From Paenibacillus sp. FSL H7-0357 (GTDB taxonomy: Bacteria > Bacillota > Bacilli > Paenibacillales > Paenibacillaceae): 64,000 bases of DNA. Shown here one piece after another: positions 22,701 to 30,538 of the stretch. A program made the translations under genes and the position numbers. The DNA is taken from contig NZ_CP009241.1 in assembly GCF_000758525.1 (NCBI RefSeq), positions 1,798,001 through 1,862,000 of the forward strand, given 5' to 3'. The notes below the pieces were generated by a model that made no database searches, was not told the DNA's origin, and worked only from the letters and a program-made list of their open reading frames with translations. How positions within the stretch are numbered: the stretch's first letter is position 1; every line of letters starts with the position of its first letter.

Positions 22701-22865
22701 CGGCAGAGAGTGTTCGGTCAGAGAATCCCATCCCCGCAGATCCAGTACCCCTTGTTCCGCAACTGGATAGTCTGCAGCCAGATTATATTGCAGCCATTCC
22801 AGACGTAAACCGGTTAAGACGACCATAAATATTGTGGATATTATCCATATTTTAGTTTTCTTCAT
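19779..22865 (-). CDS. 7TMR-DISM hybrid sensor kinase with two kinase modules
   Basis: A 1028-residue protein. It has a signal-anchor helix, a jelly-roll extracytoplasmic sensor (about 30-190, 7TMR-DISMED2-like), seven membrane helices (about 205-415), a HisKA domain with the phosphorylated His in FTVAHELRNPLHG (near residue 440), HATPase (about 540-655, GVGLGLNICKQLVEMHGG), a receiver (about 690-810, LIISDVTMPIMSG), then a second LytS-like kinase core (QAQIKPHFLINTFN) with its own HATPase (QPLVDNAVTHG and TGIGLLN). Two kinase modules around an internal receiver suggest a phosphorelay or two outputs. ATG 22865 follows GAGAGG; an earlier ATG at 22886 is less well placed. The jelly-roll form often binds carbohydrate; the ligand is unknown. 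Confidence 0.93.
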   Translation of the reverse strand: MKKTKIWIISTIFMVVLTGLRLEWLQYNLAADYPVAEQGVLDLRGWDSLTEHSLPLNGEWEFYPGVLPFRNGSSLSELQPPSQWIQVPATWNLKDDLYGKGKYGSGTYRLRILLDPDKGESYGVHITRIKSSSEVYINRQLLGHSGQPGMTKDNYTPLEKPYTMYFTIKDQSEIELIIQVSNFDGIRSGGIVHSVEFGLENALRKNIKIKENVLWIACVAYALHALYGFLLYVLGVRNKQLISFSMMIVCIIFATLLTDARLLYKWLPFTYIWGQKIVYIVMLSGAFFLQQLIKDKLPSWVPNRAVRVYKLLCCVAILAVCLLPLHIVKGHETLYFALMFIPCLLTPYVMYRSTVKQVSDNIFLFLAALAAVSSMIWLVIYEKARIEVPSYPFDLIIAMICIAAFWFKRFIGVSRDAQELAGILQKADKQKDEFLFTVAHELRNPLHGMINLSESVFDREQNKLGINSANDLHLLVKVGRRMSYMLNDLLDIARLKENQIHLNFEAISVHGVASSVLDMLRFMIEGKPIQLVNCIPADFPPVFADEYRLNQILFNLLHNAIKYSEAGEISVYAEIKGEWASISVADTGMGMDSETISRVFEAYVQAPLDSASFRGGVGLGLNICKQLVEMHGGTIEVRSESNIGSIFTFTLKLDTDGADGKLPALVPEAPDNTAVSHDVRASLDTSSPYTELNLTLPTDKIQLMIVDDDPVNLNVLKSIFANEHYDLFSAINGVEALALLETGVWDLIISDVTMPIMSGYELTARIRERFSIAELPVLLLTASNREKDIEAGFRSGANDYVTKPVNATELKSRVRSLTNLKKSVNEGLRMEAALLQAQIKPHFLINTFNAVSALSKIDRGKMDDLIDELTNYFRLGIDFQNSDRLVTLDRELSLIRSYLYIQQKRFQDRLQVVWEIDDNIQVEIPPLTIQPLVDNAVTHGILKRPEGGEVRIRVADIGQAVEISVSDNGMGIDEETLKHILDIKTNSRTGIGLLNTDRRLKRFCGSTLRVQSVVESGTVVSFSVAKKL

Positions 22866-22917
22866 AATGAACCTCTCATTCGACATGACAATATGCCTGA
22901 ACCTTCTTGTTCTCCGG

Positions 22918-24270
22918 CTATTTCAGTGAGGCGGGCAGTTTAATCCCATGGAGCTTGCCGCCGGATTGAATCAGCAGCATGCCGCCGGTCTTCAGCAGGG
23001 GGCCAAATTCGCGTGATCCGGTACGGACAGTGAATACGGGTTTCGAGCTTATGAGGTCATAGGCATGCAGCAGTCCGTCGGACTGTCCGACATAAACCCC
23101 CTTGCCGAATATAGCGGCTTGCACCGTAGCGTTCTCTCCCTCATCAAAGTGTATATATTGTCCGGTATTCAGTTTCATGGCAATCAGGCCATGGCTGTTG
23201 TAATCGGTGAAATAGACCCGGTCCTGATGCACCAGGCCCAGAGGGGAGCGCTGATCATATCTCTCCTGGGCCCATTTCTTCACCGGCTCTGCCCCGGGTA
23301 CATAGTTATTGAAATCGTATAGAGCGAGGCGCTGCCCTTGGTAAATGTACAGATCGTTTCCGTTAAGAAATGCGGAGCCATAAGAGCCGCCCCCGCGATA
23401 TATTCCGTCCGTTACGGCATTGTCCGTCCAACTGTAGGTCCGCTCTCCTTTGAGTGCTCCGGTTCGGAGATTGAAGGCGGCGATTTTGATTTTGCGGTTC
23501 ACCGGGTCATCATCCAGCATGAATAACTCGCGCTCCGAATAAAGAATGCCATCCTTTATGGCCAGCGTACCCTTCTGCCTGGAAGCCTCCCACAGCTTGG
23601 TGCCGGTCAATTTATCGTATACGGCGATCAGAGGCATGGTGAGTGCGCCGGATACGGCATAATTTCTAGTGACAACACCCTCAGCCTCCAGCGGTTTTGA
23701 GCCAGAGTAGTAATTATTTGGATCTTCGGCAATCTGCCATTTGATTTTACCGGTTGCGGCATCTACGGCCGCCATTTTTTGCCCTTGAGTCACATACACC
23801 GTTCCTCCGGTTACCGTAAGGCTGTCAGCAGCCGAGTAGCCGAGTGTGGCGGACCAAACTTTGCCTCCATTTTCTTCTTTCACCTTATAAAGCGTCCCCG
23901 CTTGGGTCATTCCGTAAATGGCGCCATTGTTGTACACCATTCGCTGAGCCAACTGGCTGCCATATTCCCAGAGCTTGGTGCCGGTTGCTGCCTTCAATGC
24001 GGCCAGCTTGCCGTTTGGTTGCAGCATAAATACCTTGCCGTTCTCTGCGATGGCTGTCACCGGGTCAGGGTTATCTGCCACTTTGGGCTTTGCGATCGAC
24101 AGGGACCAAGCAGGTTGTACCGCCGGTGCCTCTATTTGCTGGTAATAGATGTTGCTTGTGCTTACTGCCGCCTTTTCTGCCTGAGCTGTTCCATCACCCG
24201 CTCCGAGTGGCAGCATCAGTGCAGCACAGATGGCACAGCTGAGTTTCTTGAAATATTGTTCCTTTCTCAT
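22918..24270 (-). CDS. Secreted PQQ-type beta-propeller protein
   Basis: A 450-residue protein with a signal peptide (LSCAICAALMLPLG, cleavage near AQA). Repeated blades carry the tryptophan-docking pattern: TGTKLWEYGS, NGGKVWSATLG, ATGKIKWQIAED and LTGTKLWEASR. These are PQQ-like repeats, but the glutamate, asparagine and cysteine residues needed for a quinoprotein dehydrogenase active site are not apparent, so it is more likely a scaffold or binding propeller like BamB than an enzyme. The ATG at 24270 has GGAGG 7 bases upstream. It sits just upstream of the hybrid kinase on the same strand with a 50-base gap, so it may be co-transcribed and help sensing. Confidence 0.85.
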   Translation of the reverse strand: MRKEQYFKKLSCAICAALMLPLGAGDGTAQAEKAAVSTSNIYYQQIEAPAVQPAWSLSIAKPKVADNPDPVTAIAENGKVFMLQPNGKLAALKAATGTKLWEYGSQLAQRMVYNNGAIYGMTQAGTLYKVKEENGGKVWSATLGYSAADSLTVTGGTVYVTQGQKMAAVDAATGKIKWQIAEDPNNYYSGSKPLEAEGVVTRNYAVSGALTMPLIAVYDKLTGTKLWEASRQKGTLAIKDGILYSERELFMLDDDPVNRKIKIAAFNLRTGALKGERTYSWTDNAVTDGIYRGGGSYGSAFLNGNDLYIYQGQRLALYDFNNYVPGAEPVKKWAQERYDQRSPLGLVHQDRVYFTDYNSHGLIAMKLNTGQYIHFDEGENATVQAAIFGKGVYVGQSDGLLHAYDLISSKPVFTVRTGSREFGPLLKTGGMLLIQSGGKLHGIKLPASLK

Positions 24271-24589
24271 TGTGAATCCTCCATCCTCAATTATATTGTA
24301 ACCGGTGCATATTCTGGAACTTCTATATATATAGACTTATTATTTGTTAAAAAGTTACATTGGAATAGAGGGGGAATTGAATTTGAATTCTGCAGGGAGC
24401 AGAGATCCAATTGAAACAATGGTCCGAGAAAAAAGCTTATTTTTCAAATATTAAAATATTCATATATATATACAGGAACTTTAAATACATATATACTTGA
24501 GTCAGCTAAAATGAAGCTCTTGAGATCATTTTTAAAAAAGGAATAGAATCTTGTCTTCATATAATTATTAAGATAGGAGGCAAGTTTGT
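24271..24589. promoter_or_regulatory. Divergent AT-rich intergenic region with a sigma-A-like promoter
   Basis: About 320 bases, strongly A+T rich, with runs of TATATATA near 24330 and 24466. For the plus strand TTGAGA (24520-24525), an 18-base spacer and TAGAAT (24544-24549) make a good promoter (five of six at each hexamer) for the small gene at 24590. No RNA gene or reading frame is recognised here. Confidence 0.6.
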
Positions 24590-24988
24590 TTGAGTACTGT
24601 AAGCATCCTTGTACAGACATATTTGGGGATTGAAAAACGCTATGAAGAACTTGTTAACCAATATTCGGGATTAACTTTTCTTGAAGGTTCAACTGCAGTT
24701 GTTGAAGGAGGAGCTTATTCTTGGAGTCCCCTAAGTGCAGATGCAGCATCCATCCGAGAGCGCCTATATGCTGATTACATAGACTTAATTGAAATGGCAC
24801 GAGAGACCCTGCAAAGTAAGGATAGTCCTTATGTTATAACGTATGAAGAGAGCGTAAAAGTAACACTAGCTTATTTCACTCAAGAAGATTTAGTGTTTGT
24901 CTCATCGCTGGAAGAAGTTTTTAAGATTGTAAAAAGAGAAATAGACCTTCAACGTTCTATCATCTGCTCCATGATGTATGATAGTTGA
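24590..24988 (+). CDS. Small protein of unknown function (TTG start)
   Basis: A 132-residue acidic, mostly helical soluble protein without signal or membrane segment. The start is TTG at 24590, 9 bases after AGGAGG, and no other start in this frame has a ribosome site. Segments such as ADYIDLIEMARETLQSKDS and SLEEVFKIVKREIDLQ look amphipathic. It has its own promoter and its own strong terminator, so it is a single-gene unit in an AT-rich island. Size, acidity and isolation are like many immunity or small regulatory proteins, but I recognise no family and assign no function. Confidence 0.7.
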   Translation: MSTVSILVQTYLGIEKRYEELVNQYSGLTFLEGSTAVVEGGAYSWSPLSADAASIRERLYADYIDLIEMARETLQSKDSPYVITYEESVKVTLAYFTQEDLVFVSSLEEVFKIVKREIDLQRSIICSMMYDS

Positions 24989-25013
24989 TTTTATTTTATC
25001 AGATATAAAAATA

Positions 25014-25050
25014 AACCAGCGCGCACGGATTGCATCCGTGCGCGCTGGTT
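25014..25050. terminator. Bidirectional terminator, 17-base perfect stem
   Basis: AACCAGCGCGCACGGAT (25014-25030) pairs perfectly with 25034-25050 across a three-base loop, between convergent genes. It would end both the small gene and the msm operon. Confidence 0.9.
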
Positions 25051-25064
25051 GTTTATATTCTACC

Positions 25065-26510
25065 CTACACAAATACCTCAGCCCACTCTGCTGCCTGTTC
25101 TCTAGCCAGAATGGTAAACTGCTTGGTCAGTAGATTCGCTGTAAGCTTTGCCTCACTAGCTTGATGTTTCCACGTGATTTCCAGCTCATGACTGCTTTTC
25201 TCTTGAATTGCAATATCGCCACTGAAGGCAGGGCAGCTGTTTCTGAATTTCAGCAACTGGAACAACTTTTGCACAACGGGGCGTTTGGTCTCAACCTCAA
25301 TTTCCTCTTTGGTATAATAGTGCCGGTTAATATTGCGTCCTTCCTTCGTGCTCTCCAGCAGTTCAATATCATTCTCTCCCGCCAGCAAGCCTACATAATA
25401 GATTTGCGGGATACCCGGTGCAAAGCACTGAAGAGCCCTCGCCAGTAGATAGGCCTGATCGTCGTTTCCGAGTGCAGAATAATAAGTGCAATTAATCTGA
25501 TAAATATCGAGATTGTTGTATGCTTCCGTACTGTAAATTTTCTTAACATTGGCACCTTGACTGTAGAGATGTTCACGGGTCATTTCCGCTTCCTCATCTG
25601 ATAATAAGTCCTTCACATCAACGACTCCGATGCCGTCATGAGTATCCAGGGTGGTGAATTGTTTGCGCGGACAAATCTGCAGCCAGTGGGCCAGACGATG
25701 GGCCTTCCCGCTGAACAGCGCATGCAGTACGAGCATCGGGAGCGCAAAATCGTAGACATAATAACCCTGCTCGGCAATCTTCAGCTGAATGCTGTAATGT
25801 TCGTGAATTTCAGGCAGCACGGTGATACCGGTAGGATTTACAATATCTTCGGAATACTTGAGCATTTCCCAGATCTCCGGCTCTACAAAAAAGCAGTTCG
25901 TTCCAATCTTTTTGTTAGCATAAGCAAAAGCATCCAGGCGGATAATCGAAGCTCCCTTTCCGGCGAGAAAAGTCAGATTGTCCCGGACAAACTTCTTCGT
26001 GGTTTCTGTTGTCACATCCAGGTCAATTTGCTGCTCATCAAAGGTGCACCAGACTTTCTCCGTAGTGCCGTCTTTAAATGTGACTTCAACGTACGGAGCA
26101 CGGGGCTTGCGTTTATAGATCAGATCGACATCCGCATCTGTGGGTTCGCCGCCGGGCCAGAAGTCCTTATAGCGGATGAACAGATCAGCATATTCCGAAT
26201 CCTCTTTTTTATCCAGGAAATCCCGGAAATAAGGCGACTGTCTGGAAATGTGATTGATCATAAAGTCGTACATCATATAGAATTTCCCGCTCATCTCTTC
26301 AACCTCAGACCATGATCCAAAGGATTCATCCACTTGGGTATAATCCATGGGTGCAAATCCGCGGTCGCCGGACGAAGGATAGAAGGGCAATAAATGGACC
26401 CCGCCGACCACTCCTTTTAAATGTTTGTCCAATATTTCATTCAATTCTTGTAAATTGCGTCCCAAGCTATCGGCATAGGTGATCAACATGGCTTCATTTT
26501 TGATTTGCAT
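25065..26510 (-). CDS. gtfA: Sucrose phosphorylase (GH13 subfamily 18)
   Basis: A 481-residue cytoplasmic enzyme, the usual length for this family. The (beta/alpha)8 barrel shows HLLPFYPSSGDRGF near the start, nucleophile Asp193 in RLDAFAY, acid/base Glu234 in LPEIHEHY, and the third acid in TLDTHDGIGV. These match the Asp192/Glu232/Asp290 set known in Bifidobacterium. The reaction is sucrose plus phosphate to glucose-1-phosphate plus fructose. It is the last gene of an operon with alpha-galactosidase and a CUT1 transporter, the arrangement of the streptococcal msm operon, where it acts on sucrose released from raffinose. Related enzymes prefer sucrose-6-phosphate or glucosylglycerate, so the exact acceptor is not certain. 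Confidence 0.9.
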   Translation of the reverse strand: MQIKNEAMLITYADSLGRNLQELNEILDKHLKGVVGGVHLLPFYPSSGDRGFAPMDYTQVDESFGSWSEVEEMSGKFYMMYDFMINHISRQSPYFRDFLDKKEDSEYADLFIRYKDFWPGGEPTDADVDLIYKRKPRAPYVEVTFKDGTTEKVWCTFDEQQIDLDVTTETTKKFVRDNLTFLAGKGASIIRLDAFAYANKKIGTNCFFVEPEIWEMLKYSEDIVNPTGITVLPEIHEHYSIQLKIAEQGYYVYDFALPMLVLHALFSGKAHRLAHWLQICPRKQFTTLDTHDGIGVVDVKDLLSDEEAEMTREHLYSQGANVKKIYSTEAYNNLDIYQINCTYYSALGNDDQAYLLARALQCFAPGIPQIYYVGLLAGENDIELLESTKEGRNINRHYYTKEEIEVETKRPVVQKLFQLLKFRNSCPAFSGDIAIQEKSSHELEITWKHQASEAKLTANLLTKQFTILAREQAAEWAEVFV

Positions 26511-26543
26511 AATAAAATGTTCCTCTCTGCCCTGTAGGTTTTG

Positions 26544-28745
26544 TTAGTGGGTGATGTTCGTTTCTCGTGTTAATTTCCACATGATGCTTTCATAATCGCC
26601 TTTCCATAGTGCGGGAACAGCAAGCCCGCTGTTCATCAGTTCGTCCGCGCCATAGACTCCGCCTTTGTCGCAGGAGTAATTGCTGCTCTCATCCAGACCT
26701 TGCAGTCGAACCGAGCTCACCCGGCTGTTTGCCTCCGCTCCGGTTCTAAAATAAAAGACTAGCGCTTCACTCTGGTCGGCGGAAACAAACATCCATGCGG
26801 TTTCATTACCTTCAAACGGGCTGAGCAGCCGGTAAAAACCGCCAAATTGGATTAACATCCGGTTTGTTTTATAAAGCTCAATCTGCCTCCGAATCTCAGC
26901 CTTTTCTTCTTCGCTTAACGCGGTTACGTCAAGCTCGTATCCGAAGTTCCCGCTCATGGCGACATGCCCGCGGATGTCCAGTGAAGTGCTGCGGTGGACT
27001 TGATGATTCGGAACAGCGGAGACATGGGCACCCATGGAGATGATCGGATAGACAAGGCTTGTTCCATATTGAATCTTCAAGCGGGATACGGCATCCGTGT
27101 TATCGCTTGTCCAGGTCTGTGGCATATAATACAGCATGCCTGGATCAAAACGCCCGCCTCCGCCTGAACAGCTTTCGAATAGGACATGCGGGAACGTTGT
27201 CGTCAGTTCCTCCATTACTCTATACAAGCCAAGGATATAGCGGTGAGCGGTTTCGCGTTGTCTCACCGGCGGAAGGGTCGCCGAGCCGATCTCTGTCATA
27301 TGTCTATTCATGTCCCATTTGACATAGGTAATCGGGGCGGACGACAGGATGTCTGAAACCATGGAGATGATTTCGTCGCATACTTCCGTCCGCGAGAAGT
27401 CAAGAACCAGCTGGTTGCGTCCCTCGGAACGGTTGCGGCCGGGAACATGCAGACACCAATCAGGATGCTTGCGGTACAGCTCACTTTCCTGTGAGACCAT
27501 CTCCGGCTCGAACCATAAGCCGAATTGCATCTCCTTGTCCACGATTCGCCCGGCCAGCCTGTTTAATCCGCCCTCCAGCTTGTTCTCATTAACAAACCAG
27601 TCTCCGAGGGAAGATTTATCATCATCGCGTTTGCCAAACCAGCCGTCATCCAAGACAAACAGCTCCATGCCAAGTGAGCTGCCGGCTTCTGCGATCCGTT
27701 CGATACTGTCTGCATTAAAGTCAAAGTAGGTTCCTTCCCAGTTATTAATCAGAATGGGGCGGACCTGGTCGCGGTATTCCCCGCGGCATAAACGTTCTCT
27801 GAACAATCCGTGAAACGTCCGGGACATTTCTCCCAATCCATTCGCGGAGTAGACAAGGATTGCTTCAGGACATTGAAATGCCCCGCCAGGCTCAAGACTC
27901 CAGCTGAAGTCAAAATCATTAATCCCCATAGAGACCCTCGTGGTCGAGAACTGATCCACTTCCGCTGAGGCTGTAAAGCTTCCGCTGTACACCAGGCTGA
28001 ATGCAAAGATCTCACCGCATTCTTCTGTAGCTCCTTTTCGTGCCAAGGCAAGAAAGGGATTGTGCTGGTGGCTGCTGGCACCCCTGCGGCTCTCAATAGA
28101 CTGGATTCCCTTATGCAGCGGTTGTCGTTCAATATGCCGTTCTCTGGCCCAGGCGCCGGGAAGATGTACCATATCAAAATTGTCATCGCGGAAATCGACA
28201 TTGGCGCTGAAAGCCCGCAGGACCTGCAAGGGCTCGGCTCCTTTATTCAGCAGCCGGACGGAGCGGGCAATTACATTTCGTCTTTCGTAAACGGTATAAG
28301 ACAACGTAACGGAGAGACCGAGGAGGGAATCCAGCAGATGGATTTGCAGGGTCTGTGCTTCGTGTTCGTCTTCCACGTAAGTAACGGGAAGTCCGTCTAT
28401 GGACGGTTTTCCCTGTACGATCTGATGGGAGATCACCCGCAGATCGGAGATAGTTGTTCCATCTGCTCGCTGGATTTGGTAGGCCGGATTGCGGAAATCA
28501 GTGCCTCCATAAGCCGGATATTCCTGCGGAAGTGTGTCTAGAGAGAAAGTGCGGTCATCCGGGTTGGGGTTAGGGGAGAATCCCCGGTCCAAATATTGCA
28601 GCGCATTGCTGCCATCATATCGGCGGAGACGTTTGCCCCAATAGAGATGGGCCAGGTAACCCCCATCAATAATTCGCAGGATGTAGCTGGTCTCACCCGC
28701 TGTTAAATGGAACGTACGGGATTCGGCATCAAATTGTATACTCAT
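26544..28745 (-). CDS. aga: Alpha-galactosidase, GH36
   Basis: A 733-residue protein with the three-domain GH36 layout: an N-terminal beta-sandwich, a central barrel and a C-terminal beta domain. The nucleophile is Asp478 in YVKWDMNRH and the acid/base is Asp548 in TSDNTDA, the same positions as in Geobacillus AgaA/AgaB. SCSGGGGRFDPGML, which shapes the galactose pocket, is also intact. There is no signal peptide, so it acts on sugars already imported, cutting alpha-1,6-galactose from melibiose, raffinose or stachyose. ATG 28745 has AAAGGAG 9 bases upstream. It lies between the permeases and sucrose phosphorylase, which can use the sucrose it produces from raffinose. Confidence 0.95.
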   Translation of the reverse strand: MSIQFDAESRTFHLTAGETSYILRIIDGGYLAHLYWGKRLRRYDGSNALQYLDRGFSPNPNPDDRTFSLDTLPQEYPAYGGTDFRNPAYQIQRADGTTISDLRVISHQIVQGKPSIDGLPVTYVEDEHEAQTLQIHLLDSLLGLSVTLSYTVYERRNVIARSVRLLNKGAEPLQVLRAFSANVDFRDDNFDMVHLPGAWARERHIERQPLHKGIQSIESRRGASSHQHNPFLALARKGATEECGEIFAFSLVYSGSFTASAEVDQFSTTRVSMGINDFDFSWSLEPGGAFQCPEAILVYSANGLGEMSRTFHGLFRERLCRGEYRDQVRPILINNWEGTYFDFNADSIERIAEAGSSLGMELFVLDDGWFGKRDDDKSSLGDWFVNENKLEGGLNRLAGRIVDKEMQFGLWFEPEMVSQESELYRKHPDWCLHVPGRNRSEGRNQLVLDFSRTEVCDEIISMVSDILSSAPITYVKWDMNRHMTEIGSATLPPVRQRETAHRYILGLYRVMEELTTTFPHVLFESCSGGGGRFDPGMLYYMPQTWTSDNTDAVSRLKIQYGTSLVYPIISMGAHVSAVPNHQVHRSTSLDIRGHVAMSGNFGYELDVTALSEEEKAEIRRQIELYKTNRMLIQFGGFYRLLSPFEGNETAWMFVSADQSEALVFYFRTGAEANSRVSSVRLQGLDESSNYSCDKGGVYGADELMNSGLAVPALWKGDYESIMWKLTRETNITH

Positions 28746-28780
28746 CTGGGCTCACTCCTTTAACGGTTAATTAACGAGGT

Positions 28781-29602
28781 TCAGCTTTTTACAGCCCCGG
28801 CGGATAAGCCGGCAATGAAAAAACGCTGGAGGAAAAGATACAACAGCGTAAGCGGCAGCATGGACATCAGAGATCCGGCGGCTACCCAGCTCAGATTGCT
28901 GGTAAACTGGGAGAAGAATGCGGATAAGGCCACTGTCAGTGTATGCATGCTGGACGATTGCAGGAAGAAAAGAGAGAATTGATAGTCATTCCAGATCGAA
29001 ACCCCTGACAAAATAATCGCCGTCACCGTTACGGGCTGCAGCAGCGGCAAAATGATTTTGAAGAATAGTCCTACTCTGGAGGTTCCGTCAATCATCCCGG
29101 CTTCATCCAGTTCTTTGGGGATGGTGCCGATAAAACCGGTGTACAAGAAAATGGTCATCGGAAGATTGAAGGTTACATTGAGCAGGATCACACCCCAATA
29201 CGTATTCAGACCATTCAAGTCCACGATGAACTGGTATAGCGGCACTAACACGGTCAAGGGGGGGACGATCAGCGCGGAAATGAACAGAATATAAACGAAT
29301 TTATTCAAGCGTGTCTGAAAACGGGACAACGGATAGGAGGCAAGCGAACCGACAACCAGAATAAGGAGAACGGCAAAAAACGTGATGATTATATTATTAA
29401 TAAAGGCACGGTCTAGATTGGCATATTGCCAAGCATTCTTGAAATTGTCCAGATTGAAATAACCCGGAAGAACCCACTTCGAACTTAAATCACTTTCCTT
29501 TTTGAACGCGGTGCTGACTAATAGGTACAGCGGAACAATATGAACTACGCCAATCAGCGCCATCAACGCGATTTGCCACTTGTTTATTTTGGGGGTTGCC
29601 AT
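28781..29602 (-). CDS. msmG: CUT1 sugar ABC permease (MsmG/MalG type)
   Basis: A 273-residue protein with six membrane helices and the EAA loop read as DEAGMIDGTSRVGLFFKIILPLLQPV (about residues 165-190; shown in two parts in the family as EAA and G). The N-terminal KINKWQIALMALIGVVHIVPLY and the ending SAGAVKS are typical MalG-family ends. Its ATG is coupled to the upstream permease by TAATG. It pairs with the adjacent permease to carry oligosaccharides across the membrane. No ATPase gene is in the operon, so a shared MsmK/MsmX-type ATPase elsewhere must power it. Confidence 0.93.
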   Translation of the reverse strand: MATPKINKWQIALMALIGVVHIVPLYLLVSTAFKKESDLSSKWVLPGYFNLDNFKNAWQYANLDRAFINNIIITFFAVLLILVVGSLASYPLSRFQTRLNKFVYILFISALIVPPLTVLVPLYQFIVDLNGLNTYWGVILLNVTFNLPMTIFLYTGFIGTIPKELDEAGMIDGTSRVGLFFKIILPLLQPVTVTAIILSGVSIWNDYQFSLFFLQSSSMHTLTVALSAFFSQFTSNLSWVAAGSLMSMLPLTLLYLFLQRFFIAGLSAGAVKS

Positions 29603-30468
29603 TATGCATTCTCCTTTCTCCGCAGCAGAATCAATGCAGCTATGCCGATAATGCTAGTAATAAAGAACATTAAGTTACCCATAGATGCTGCGTATCCAGC
29701 GTCCTGTCTGGCAAAATACATTTGGTACATCATCGTCGACAGAGACTGTGAGGCGTAGCCGGGGCCTCCGTTGGTTAGAGCGATGATTACGTCAAACAGC
29801 TTCAGTCCGCCAATGATATTAATGACCACATTGATAGTGATTGACGGGGCTAGCAGAGGGAAGGTGACATTCTTGAAACGCTGCCAAGCGGATGCGCCGT
29901 CCAATGAAGCTGCTTCATAATAATCGGCAGAAATGGACTGCAGGCCTGCCAAATAAATAATCATGGCCGTACCGACAAATTGAAAGGTGTTGACCAGCGT
30001 AATCAGCCAGACATTCAGCTGCGGATTGGCCAGGAAATTAACCGGATCTCCGCCAAACAGCTTAACCAGATCGTTCAAGGCGCCGCCGTTCATCTGGAAG
30101 ATGAAATACCAAATGTAACCCATGATCAAAGGGCTGATAATGACCGGCAAATAGATGATTGTTCTAACGATTCCTCTGCCTTTAATGCTCTGGTTCAGCA
30201 AAAGCGCGTACAGCAAGCCAAACAAGTTTTGCAGAATTGTGCTGCCCAAACCGTAGGTTAATGTATTTTTGACAACCGTTCCTATATTCGGATCTGTAAA
30301 TAAGCGTTTATAGTTGGCTAAGCCAACCCAGGCGGAATTTTGCGAATAGCCGTCCCAGTTTGTAAAAGAGATCCGTATGCCGTTCATAAACGGGTAAAAA
30401 ATAAATGCAGCAAACAAAATCAATGCCGGCAAATACATCATATTGATTCCGAGTAATGATTTCTTCAC
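29602..30468 (-). CDS. msmF: CUT1 sugar ABC permease (MsmF/MalF type)
   Basis: A 288-residue protein with six membrane helices. The EAA loop reads [16 protein letters not shown] with the downstream invariant Gly replaced as usual by the FKNVTFPLL form. The N-terminal [20 protein letters not shown] matches the short MalF variants common in Firmicutes. I chose GTG 30468 because GGAGGG is 6 bases upstream; the TTG at 30483 overlaps that site. It is separated from the binding-protein gene by a stem-loop and coupled to the next permease. Role and partner genes are as in other msm operons; the exact sugar is inferred from the enzymes downstream. Confidence 0.93.
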   Translation of the reverse strand: MKKSLLGINMMYLPALILFAAFIFYPFMNGIRISFTNWDGYSQNSAWVGLANYKRLFTDPNIGTVVKNTLTYGLGSTILQNLFGLLYALLLNQSIKGRGIVRTIIYLPVIISPLIMGYIWYFIFQMNGGALNDLVKLFGGDPVNFLANPQLNVWLITLVNTFQFVGTAMIIYLAGLQSISADYYEAASLDGASAWQRFKNVTFPLLAPSITINVVINIIGGLKLFDVIIALTNGGPGYASQSLSTMMYQMYFARQDAGYAASMGNLMFFITSIIGIAALILLRRKENA

Positions 30469-30487
30469 ACAATTCCCTCCCAATATG

Positions 30488-30529
30488 AGGAACAGAGAGC
30501 CCTCTCTTCAGTGAGGACTCTCTGTTCCT
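30488..30529 (-). terminator. Intercistronic stem-loop after the binding-protein gene
   Basis: AGGAACAGAGAG (30488-30499) pairs with CTCTCTGTTCCT (30518-30529), with CCTC and GAGG extending the stem inside. It has only a weak T run, so it is likely a partial terminator or RNA-protecting hairpin that keeps the binding protein in excess over the permeases. Confidence 0.75.
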
Positions 30530-30538
30530 GCTCTATAT

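Noticed and set aside
24297..24310. cre-like sequence TGTAACCGGTGCAT upstream of the propeller gene
   Set aside because: It fits only about 10 of 14 consensus positions, including misses in the core, so it is not counted as a CcpA site.
23779..24414. 211-residue plus-strand frame opposite the PQQ-propeller gene
   Set aside because: It overlaps the propeller gene and the upstream AT-rich region, is rich in Cys/His/Arg and has no start signal.
25638..26315. 225-residue plus-strand frame opposite sucrose phosphorylase
   Set aside because: The phosphorylase frame has all catalytic residues; the opposite frame has none of a known family.
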